Below, in pieces: positions 1 to 5,758 of a stretch of DNA of 12,076 nucleotides. Below the pieces are notes generated by a model that was not told where the DNA came from, searched no databases, and saw nothing but the letters and a program-made list of their open reading frames with translations. The first letter of the stretch is position 1. Every line of letters starts with the position of its first letter. Position numbers and translations under genes: made by a program. Source of the DNA: CAZPAN01 sp964428485 (GTDB taxonomy: Bacteria; Actinomycetota; Coriobacteriia; Coriobacteriales; CADBOM01); NCBI GenBank assembly GCA_964428485.1, contig CAYRYP010000045.1, positions 1 through 12,076 of the forward strand, read 5' to 3'.

Positions 1-1166
1 CCCGGGGTCTTCACGCCCCCGAGCGTCACGAAGCCGGGTCTTGCGGGGTCGGTTGCGACAACGAAGTCGCTAATGTTTCTGTCGTCTGCAACCACACCTC
101 CGCTCTCCACATGCACTCTTTTGGGGTTGGGCCTGACTGCGCCGAAGGAACGGATCGCGCTGGAGAGGTCGAGGCCGGGGGAGAGGTCGGTCACACTGTT
201 CTCCACGAAGCTCAGGCCCTCAGACGTGACAGGCATCGTCTCCCTGGAATCGGCCTGCTCGCTGGATGGGCCTAGGAGGAGGTTTCCCTCGAGGGTAGGG
301 ACGATGGTGGCGCCGCGCGCTTTGCCCTCCGGTTCGCTGGTCACGATGCGGGAGAAGGCGGGGCGATCGCTTGCGTCCAACACGATGTAAGTTCCCCAGG
401 TCGGGTCGATCCGAAACGCCGGCTCGCAGACCATCTCATGGACTTTGTCGGAGTGCATGCCCGCGCAGTTCACGACACCCCTCGCGCGGATCTCGACCTG
501 CCTGGCATTCCCGCTATGCGGGTCGATGGTTAAGCAGCGCAGGGAGTAGCCGTTTTCGCAAAGCGCTTCGATCCCTTCGACAACGGTGTTGAACGCGAAC
601 ACCGTGCCGTTTGCAGCAGCGTTCTCTGCCGCTGCGAAGGTCAGGTGCCAGGGGTTGACGGTGCCGGTGGTGGGCGCAAGAAGCGCCGCCGTCACCCTGT
701 CGGACAATCCAGGTTCGAGCGATCGTGCCTCGGCTCCGCTTATGATCCTAAGGCCGGGGACCCCCGACTCCCTCCCGTCGTGCAGCTTCTTCTCCAGTGA
801 CTCAAGCCCCTCTGGCCCGTACGCGCACATCAGCGAGCCGCATCGCGCGAATCCTACTCCTAGCTCCTCACAGAGAGCGTCGAATCCGGCGTTTGCACGC
901 ACGCACATCTGTGCCTTGAGGCTGCCCGGTCTCATGTCGTATCCCGCGTAGACTATCGCGGTGTTGGAGCGGGAAATGCCGGTGCAGGCGTCCTCTCTCA
1001 TCTCGACGACAGTCACGTCGTAACCGAGCCGCGTGAGCTCCCGGGCTGTCATGCAGCCCAGAACCCCGGCGCCGACAACGGCTACGTCGCATCGGATGAC
1101 ATCGATGTCTGGAAGCGAGCGCGCACACGCCGAGCTAGATGAGTTCAGGTTGCCTGTCCTTCTCAT
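1..1166 (-). CDS. FAD-dependent oxidoreductase, GlpA/LhgO-like (3' end cut by window)
   Basis: 388 residues are visible and the C-terminus runs off the window at position 1. The N-terminal Rossmann FAD site is clear: a hydrophobic strand, GAGVLG at residues 32-37 and the ribose-binding acidic residue E55. The stretch at 66-77 (SRSNTAIVYAGY) matches the S-x-x-N-S-A-I-V-H-A-G flavin-contact segment of glycerol-3-phosphate dehydrogenase / L-2-hydroxyglutarate oxidase-like proteins, with Tyr73 where the family usually has His. Later family landmarks are GNLLLGP (294-300) and FGAVRP (341-346). Such enzymes oxidise a 2-hydroxy acid or glycerol 3-phosphate and pass electrons to quinone or another carrier; the substrate cannot be read here. 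About 26 residues precede the FAD domain. The start has no good Shine-Dalgarno sequence but lies 8 nt after the stop of the ThiF-like gene, which suggests translational coupling. Whether the missing end carries a BFD-like [2Fe-2S] domain, as some relatives do, is unknown. Confidence 0.88.
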   Translation of the reverse strand, partial: MRRTGNLNSSSSACARSLPDIDVIRCDVAVVGAGVLGCMTARELTRLGYDVTVVEMREDACTGISRSNTAIVYAGYDMRPGSLKAQMCVRANAGFDALCEELGVGFARCGSLMCAYGPEGLESLEKKLHDGRESGVPGLRIISGAEARSLEPGLSDRVTAALLAPTTGTVNPWHLTFAAAENAAANGTVFAFNTVVEGIEALCENGYSLRCLTIDPHSGNARQVEIRARGVVNCAGMHSDKVHEMVCEPAFRIDPTWGTYIVLDASDRPAFSRIVTSEPEGKARGATIVPTLEGNLLLGPSSEQADSRETMPVTSEGLSFVENSVTDLSPGLDLSSAIRSFGAVRPNPKRVHVESGGVVADDRNISDFVVATDPARPGFVTLGGVKTP

Positions 1167-1174
1167 GCTGATGC

Positions 1175-1936
1175 TCAGTCGAGTGGGATGTGCTCGAATA
1201 TCCCGTGCTTGAGGTCGAATTCGAGCATCGTGTTGTGGCCATTCTCATCCACTATCCCCAGTAGCACCTGGGTTATCTTGGCCGCCTGGATTGATGCTGC
1301 CACCGAAGCGGTGAAGGAAAGGTTGCCCTCCTCGTCCTCGACGCCATGCCCCGACATACTGATGCGTCCGCCGGCGGAGGAGCAGAGCATCTCCATGATC
1401 TCGGAGTCGGGGTAGGCAACGGCCACGCGTCCGCACCATCCGGCGATAGCGGCATGCACTATCGGTATGTTGAGCTTCCTGGCGCACCTCGAGAGCATGA
1501 GTCGCGACGGCGCGTTGTCCAGACAATCCGCTATGCATGTCGCGCCGTCGATTATGTCGTTGATGTTGAACGCCCAGAGGCGGCCTATTATGGGCTCCAC
1601 CTTCACGGTGGGGTTGATCTTATGGAGAATCTCAGTGCCGACCTCGACCTTGTTGCGCCCGATGTTGTCCTCATAGCAGAAGAGCTGACGGTTTATGTTG
1701 GTCTTGGAGAAGTCATCGTAGTCCATGATCGCGAGCCTACCCACGCCGAGACGGCATAGAAGCTCGGCCACTCGCTCCCCAAGACCGCCGAATCCGATGA
1801 TCACCACACGCGACTTTGCGAGCGTGATCTGGTCATCGTGGCTGATCGCGTTGTGGTTGCGGAGGTATCTGTCCTTCAGGTCTTCCCTGATCCTCTTCTT
1901 GTGATCGATCTCATCGAAATAGAAAGGATCGTACAT
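1175..1936 (-). CDS. ThiF/HesA/MoeB-type E1-like adenylyltransferase
   Basis: A 253-residue protein with the E1-like fold. It has the nucleotide loop GFGGLGE (48-54), an acidic residue after strand 2 (MDYDDF, 71-76), the NINRQ motif (80-84) with its conserved arginine, K96 in GRNKVE, and an ADCLDN segment (136-141). These are the ATP/Mg and adenylation residues of the family, which adenylates the C-terminus of a ubiquitin-like sulfur carrier or a tRNA/small-molecule carboxylate. The paired CxxC zinc motifs of typical ThiF and MoeB are absent, so it may be nearer the TcdA-like or uncharacterised branches. C168, in AGWCGR, is at an odd place. No ThiS- or MoaD-like carrier is in the window. I chose the ATG at 1936, preceded by AGAGGGG; an in-frame GTG at 1972 would add 12 residues but has no ribosome-binding site. 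It is followed at 8 nt by the FAD oxidoreductase gene. Confidence 0.87.
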   Translation of the reverse strand: MYDPFYFDEIDHKKRIREDLKDRYLRNHNAISHDDQITLAKSRVVIIGFGGLGERVAELLCRLGVGRLAIMDYDDFSKTNINRQLFCYEDNIGRNKVEVGTEILHKINPTVKVEPIIGRLWAFNINDIIDGATCIADCLDNAPSRLMLSRCARKLNIPIVHAAIAGWCGRVAVAYPDSEIMEMLCSSAGGRISMSGHGVEDEEGNLSFTASVAASIQAAKITQVLLGIVDENGHNTMLEFDLKHGIFEHIPLD

Positions 1937-1947
1937 GAGACGCTCTT

Positions 1948-1954
1948 CCCCTCT
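1948..1954 (-). promoter_or_regulatory. Ribosome-binding site supporting the ATG at 1936
   Basis: AGAGGGG read on the minus strand, 11 nt before the ATG. The spacing is somewhat long, but the alternative GTG at 1972 is preceded only by pyrimidine-rich sequence, so this site decides the start. Confidence 0.45.
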
Positions 1955-2017
1955 GATTGGGCGGGCATTCACGAGAAACGCAAGCGTGGACCCGCGCTAC
2001 CCGCCTGTGGTTCAAAG

Positions 2018-2023
2018 ATTATA
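2018..2023 (-). promoter_or_regulatory. Candidate -10 element for the ThiF-like gene
   Basis: A perfect TATAAT on the minus strand in the 98-nt gap between the DUF1015 stop and the ThiF-like start. Such hexamers are rare in DNA this GC-rich. Transcription would start near 2011, giving a leader of about 75 nt. No convincing -35 hexamer lies 16-18 nt upstream (that stretch overlaps the end of the DUF1015 gene). If real, the ThiF-like and FAD oxidoreductase genes could be expressed apart from the two genes upstream. Confidence 0.4.
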
Positions 2024-2034
2024 GTCTCGACAGG

Positions 2035-3459
2035 CTAGGCCATGTTCCTAAAGACGAACCCGGACGGCAGCTTGGGGTAGAAGAATGTGGACTTCTGGGG
2101 CATCGTGTCCCCTGCGAGCGAGACGTCACGGAGCTGGGAGAGCTTGGTGGGACGCATGACGAACGCCACATCCGCCCTGCCCGCCTCAAGCCATCCGAGG
2201 AGCTTGCCGGCGTCGGAGGTGTAGGAGATCCTGGAGAGACTCTCGGGCTCATTGGGAGATATCCCGAAGAAGGGTGCTATCACTAGCTCGTGCAGCACGG
2301 AGACGTCCAGCTCCTTCCATGCGGGGGAGTGCTCTGCGACTATGGCGTCTTCGAGATTCGCGCTCGGCTCCGCCTCCGCCGTCGCGAACCTGATGGCACC
2401 CGAGGCATCGCGTGCCACTATGCCGAAGGCCGGCGTCTGCGCCCTGCCGAGGAAGCCATCCATGGCATCGAGCAACTCCGACTTGTTGCTCTCGTAGGTA
2501 TCTGACCCGCTCAAGGCCTCCCCCAGCACATTTATCGCAAGCACGCCGGCTGTGCGCTCGCCGAGCTCTTCGAGGAAGGCGACGGCGTCCAGCTTCTCCC
2601 CCTCGGGGAGCCGGACCGCCCTGTGGTAGGGAAGCACGAGTAGCTGCGGGTCGTTCATGTTGGTGAGCGCCACCATCAGCATGTCGGTCTTCGGCGCCTC
2701 CTCGTCCTCGTCCGAACCCGTGGTACCGTTGGCTGCGGCCATCTCACGGCACTTGTCGCGCCATGCGAGGGCGACGGTGTAGCGGTGATGGCCGTCCGCG
2801 ATGAAGATCTGTTTGGGGCCGATCATGCCGACGATGCGTTCGATGATGTTCTTGTCGGTAATCTTCCACAGAGACGATTCAGTGATGTTGTTGCAGGAGG
2901 TCCGGTTGGCAAAGGCTACGGGCTGTGTTGCGTGAACCTGCTCGATGATCTCATCGTACTCCGGCGTGTTGTCGGAGAAGAGTCCCAGCACCGAGCTGTA
3001 GTTGATGTTCGTCGCCGACAGCAGGGCATATCTATCGCCGAGCGCCTTGGGCAGGGTGAGCTCGTGGGGGAGGACAACCTTCTCGTCGAAGTCGTAGAGG
3101 TCCATCTCCACTATGAAGCTCTTGCGGGCGTAGTTGACGGGGTTGCCGGAGGCGTCCGCGTGCGTGAAGCGCTGCTCGAGCATGTATATCGCGGGCTCGC
3201 TGTCTTGCTCTAGGACCCCCTCACTTGCCCACTGGTCCCAGATTGCCTTGGAGTTGGCGTATTTGCTGTCGGGCGAGGCAGGGTCATCCGACCCCTCCGG
3301 GAGCTCGAGTGCTACGACGTTGTGTTCGTCCTCCTCGACGAGGCTGTTGCGCTCGTCGTGCGACAACACGTCGTAGGGCAGCGAGGTCAGTGTGGATAGA
3401 TCACCCTTGCACTCATTCTGGGAGTATCTCCATCCGCGAAACGGTCTGATTTTGGCCAT
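2035..3459 (-). CDS. DUF1015 family protein
   Basis: A full-length 474-residue DUF1015 protein. Family landmarks in order: the N-terminal IRPFRGWRY (4-12) and LPYDVLS (27-33), PHELTLPKALGDRY (131-144) followed by the S-x-x-SSVLGLF region, the strongly conserved DGHHRY (222-227), and the C-terminal MPQKSTFFYPKLPSG (453-467). DGHHR resembles the nucleotide-handling DGHHR/GHHR motif of ParB-like and free-serine-kinase proteins, so a phosphotransfer or nucleotide-binding role is possible, but this is inference; the family has no settled function that I can state. A short acidic insert (about 249-256) follows the DGHHRY helix. The start is preceded by GAAGGG about 11 nt upstream. It lies 87 nt after the ALDH-fold gene, with a strong hairpin between, and 98 nt before the ThiF-like gene. 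Confidence 0.9.
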   Translation of the reverse strand: MAKIRPFRGWRYSQNECKGDLSTLTSLPYDVLSHDERNSLVEEDEHNVVALELPEGSDDPASPDSKYANSKAIWDQWASEGVLEQDSEPAIYMLEQRFTHADASGNPVNYARKSFIVEMDLYDFDEKVVLPHELTLPKALGDRYALLSATNINYSSVLGLFSDNTPEYDEIIEQVHATQPVAFANRTSCNNITESSLWKITDKNIIERIVGMIGPKQIFIADGHHRYTVALAWRDKCREMAAANGTTGSDEDEEAPKTDMLMVALTNMNDPQLLVLPYHRAVRLPEGEKLDAVAFLEELGERTAGVLAINVLGEALSGSDTYESNKSELLDAMDGFLGRAQTPAFGIVARDASGAIRFATAEAEPSANLEDAIVAEHSPAWKELDVSVLHELVIAPFFGISPNEPESLSRISYTSDAGKLLGWLEAGRADVAFVMRPTKLSQLRDVSLAGDTMPQKSTFFYPKLPSGFVFRNMA

Positions 3460-3493
3460 TTTAGCCCGATCCCTTCTGATCCCCTCTTTGCGA

Positions 3494-3520
3494 GCATCCC
3501 CGGCGAGCTGCCGGGGATGC
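3494..3520 (-). terminator. Perfect 11-bp hairpin, candidate terminator or processing site
   Basis: GCATCCCCGGC (3494-3504), a 5-nt loop and the exact complement GCCGGGGATGC (3510-3520). It sits in the 87-nt gap between the stop of the ALDH-fold gene and the start of the DUF1015 gene. No T-run follows on either strand, so it is not a classical intrinsic terminator. It could be a U-less terminator as reported in GC-rich actinobacteria, an attenuator, or an mRNA-stabilising 3' end that uncouples the levels of the two genes. Confidence 0.5.
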
Positions 3521-3546
3521 GAGAGTTCTGCGTTATCCAGATGCCC

Positions 3547-5607
3547 TTATTTGCGGCGCTCGTAGACCTTGTTCGTTCCAGTCTTGAAGAATTTTTGCAG
3601 CTTCCTAAGACTCTTCGGGAATGGCATAAACCTGAACTTGCGCACGAAATGCTTACCGGTCTTTGCAAGTGTCCTTCTGGCGCCGAACGATTCGACTCCG
3701 CGCTTGCCTCCCGCATAGCCCATGCCGGCCGAACCCATCAGTGAGGTGCTGGAACGGCGATAGAACATGTGCATCATCGTATCGTTGATGCATCCGTCTC
3801 CGGAGTCGACGTACTTCTCGGCGTACCAGATGATCTGCTTGTTCTTAGTGAACAGATAGATCGAGGGTGGTGTGGCGAGCTTGCCGATCTCGGAGAATGC
3901 CGTTTCGGGACGGTCGTAGGAGACCACCGGTAGGATGGGTCCTATGATCCTCTTCTTGAAGATCGAGTGTGAGAAGGAGTCCACCAGCACCACGGTCGGG
4001 GCGATCTTGAGCTTCTTGGGGTCGCGCTGGCCACCGTAGACGATCTTCGATTTGGCACCCAGCCCCTCCAGAAGCGCGCATGCCTCGTCGTACTCGGCCT
4101 TCGAGAACATCTTGGGGTAATCGGGGTGCTCCATCGGGTTATCGCCGTAGGTCTTTTTGACGTACTCGTAGGTACGGTTGATGAACTGGTTGACCATCGA
4201 CTCGTGCACGCACGCCCACGACGGGCTGATCCTCATCTGTCCTGCGTGTAGCATCTTGCCCCACATGGTCCTGGTGGCGGCTAGGTCGATGTCACATGAT
4301 TTCTCCACGAGAACCGGGCAGTTTCCATCGAGCACCAGTGTGGGGGAGGTGAGGTTGAGCGCCGCACCCTGCATGATCGCTACCGCGCTCTCACGCCTGC
4401 CGCAGTAGAAGATCTTGTTGAAGCCGGCGTTGGCGAGGATCTTGTCGAGTTTCTCGTCGCCGAAGATGAACCTGACGCACTCTGGCTTGAACAGCTCATC
4501 GATCATCACAGCCAGCACCTCGTTGACGCGTTTGGTGCGCGAAGAGTTCTTGAGAACCACCGTGCATCCTGCAGCGAGCGCGGAGATGAGTGGAGTCATC
4601 GCACCGAGAATGGGGCTTTGCCAGGAGTTGATGATGCATGCGCATCCCAGCGGGCGCCAGTTGGAGCTGAACTTCGTGGGGAGAAACCTCCAGCTCGGGC
4701 GCCTCCAGTGCGGGTCGGTCCACTCGCGGAAACTGTCTCTGACGGTGCGAAACTCCTCGTAGACTGGGGCGATCTCGGTGAGATAGGCCTCGTAGGCGCA
4801 GATCCCGAGATCCCTACGCACCGCCTCGAGCAGCGGCTTCTCGTATTTTCTGAAGAGGGAGTTAAGCCTTCCGAGCGCACGGCCCCTCCACTTGAAGGAG
4901 ATCGTGACACACGTGTCGTAGTACTCCTTCTGCTTCGCCAAAATCTCGGAGATGGCGGTCGGGCCACCGTCGAAGTTGTTGCGCTTCATGGAGAAGCTGA
5001 CGTTGCCCTGCACCTTGGGGGTGGCGTCGGCTGAAAGGATCCCTTCCGCCTCGTCGATGGCATCCGAGAACTCCTCGTCGTCGCTCTGCACGTGGTCGAG
5101 GACGGACTTGAAGTTGCGAGTGTTCTCGGCGTACCACGCCTGGGCCCTCTTTTCCTCCTGCTCCTTCTTTTCCTTCTCCCTGCGTTTGCGCTCCTTGATG
5201 AACTGTCTGCGCTCGGAGATGGTGAGCTTACGGAGCTTGCCGTCCTCGGTCTCCACGCGGATCAGATCCGGGTTGGTGACGTTGGCGTAGTCGTCGATCT
5301 CCGGTTTCTTGGACTCGGTCGGGATTGCAGTATCCACCTCGTCGTCGGAGATCTCCCGATCCTCATCCTGCGTTTCACCGCTCTGGATGTCGCTATCGGA
5401 TCCGTCGGACTCGGCAGCCATCGTGGGCTCTGCCTCCTGCGTGTCGATGGGCTCGGCGCTCCCATTACTTGTCTCGGATTCATGTTCTATAGGCTGTCCG
5501 ACCACGATGTTGCCCTGCTCGTCTCTGCTGACGGGCGCGGCTTTCTGGGACCTATCTGCGGTCTCCTGGCCGTCGTGGTCTACGTGCTTCTTGCGGACAT
5601 TTGCCAT
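3547..5607 (-). CDS. Aldehyde dehydrogenase-fold protein lacking the catalytic residues (probable pseudoenzyme)
   Basis: 686 residues. Residues 1-120 are polar and acidic with low complexity; 128-165 form a highly charged, probably helical or coiled-coil stretch; about 215-650 align by eye with class-3-type aldehyde dehydrogenases; 643-686 is a basic tail. The fold is clear: RPLGCACIINSW (318-329), LAAGCTVVLK (344-353) with the cofactor lysine K353, MWGKMLHAGQ (448-457), GPILPVVSY (556-564), INDTMMHM (607-614) and the SAGMG glycine motif (626-630). The active site is not. The catalytic Cys of GQTC is Arg459 (codon AGG), the general base Glu of ELGG is Val425, the oxyanion Asn is Gln330, the Glu of E-x-FGP is Arg553, and the GSTxxG loop reads GRRESA (403-408). 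So it should not oxidise aldehydes; a binding, scaffolding or regulatory role is inferred. The reading frame is intact, so this is not a decayed gene. The start has GAAGGG 10 nt upstream and a candidate extended -10 promoter. It is first in the minus-strand block. Confidence 0.88.
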   Translation of the reverse strand: MANVRKKHVDHDGQETADRSQKAAPVSRDEQGNIVVGQPIEHESETSNGSAEPIDTQEAEPTMAAESDGSDSDIQSGETQDEDREISDDEVDTAIPTESKKPEIDDYANVTNPDLIRVETEDGKLRKLTISERRQFIKERKRREKEKKEQEEKRAQAWYAENTRNFKSVLDHVQSDDEEFSDAIDEAEGILSADATPKVQGNVSFSMKRNNFDGGPTAISEILAKQKEYYDTCVTISFKWRGRALGRLNSLFRKYEKPLLEAVRRDLGICAYEAYLTEIAPVYEEFRTVRDSFREWTDPHWRRPSWRFLPTKFSSNWRPLGCACIINSWQSPILGAMTPLISALAAGCTVVLKNSSRTKRVNEVLAVMIDELFKPECVRFIFGDEKLDKILANAGFNKIFYCGRRESAVAIMQGAALNLTSPTLVLDGNCPVLVEKSCDIDLAATRTMWGKMLHAGQMRISPSWACVHESMVNQFINRTYEYVKKTYGDNPMEHPDYPKMFSKAEYDEACALLEGLGAKSKIVYGGQRDPKKLKIAPTVVLVDSFSHSIFKKRIIGPILPVVSYDRPETAFSEIGKLATPPSIYLFTKNKQIIWYAEKYVDSGDGCINDTMMHMFYRRSSTSLMGSAGMGYAGGKRGVESFGARRTLAKTGKHFVRKFRFMPFPKSLRKLQKFFKTGTNKVYERRK

Positions 5608-5673
5608 TTGGTAGATTCCCTTCGTTTATAACCCCTTGCTGCGTCGCTACATTCGCGGCGCTCGTAAAGAAAT

Positions 5674-5702
5674 AAGATATCATTTCAACGATTGATTGGC
5701 AC
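5674..5702 (-). promoter_or_regulatory. Candidate promoter for the ALDH-fold gene
   Basis: On the minus strand: GTGCCA as -35 (4 of 6 to consensus, 5697-5702), a 17-nt spacer, then TGA-TATCTT (TATCTT at 5674-5679), an extended -10. Transcription would start near 5667 with a leader of about 60 nt. The site overlaps an imperfect inverted repeat, GAAAT...ATTTC (5669-5686), in the only AT-rich patch of the divergent intergenic region, so an operator is possible. I found no equally good plus-strand promoter for the Maf/5-FCL gene here. Confidence 0.4.
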
Positions 5703-5747
5703 TCGGACAGCGGCTTTTACGGCGTGTTTTGCACGGGTCGACCGTTC

Positions 5748-5753
5748 GGAGGT
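5748..5753 (+). promoter_or_regulatory. Ribosome-binding site fixing the Maf/5-FCL start
   Basis: GGAGGT, 5 nt before the ATG at 5759. A TTG at 5696 is in frame but has no ribosome-binding site and would add 21 residues unlike a Maf N-terminus. Confidence 0.75.
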
Positions 5754-5758
5754 GGCGG

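Noticed and set aside
5625..5630. TATAAA on the minus strand as a promoter -10 for the ALDH-fold gene
   Set aside because: The transcript would begin inside or beyond the Shine-Dalgarno sequence at 5618-5623, leaving no ribosome-binding site.
5092..5631. A hydrophobic plus-strand frame that looks like a membrane protein
   Set aside because: Its Leu/Phe runs are the reverse complement of the Lys/Glu-rich coiled region of the ALDH-fold gene, an artefact of antisense reading.
3552..5664. Direct repeat GCGGCGCTCGTA at the end of the ALDH-fold gene and upstream of its start
   Set aside because: A 12-base match is expected by chance a few times in 12 kb of GC-rich DNA, and the flanks do not match.
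5696..5758. TTG start giving a 434-residue Maf/5-FCL protein
   Set aside because: The added 21 residues have no family match, and GGAGGT is ideally placed for the ATG at 5759.
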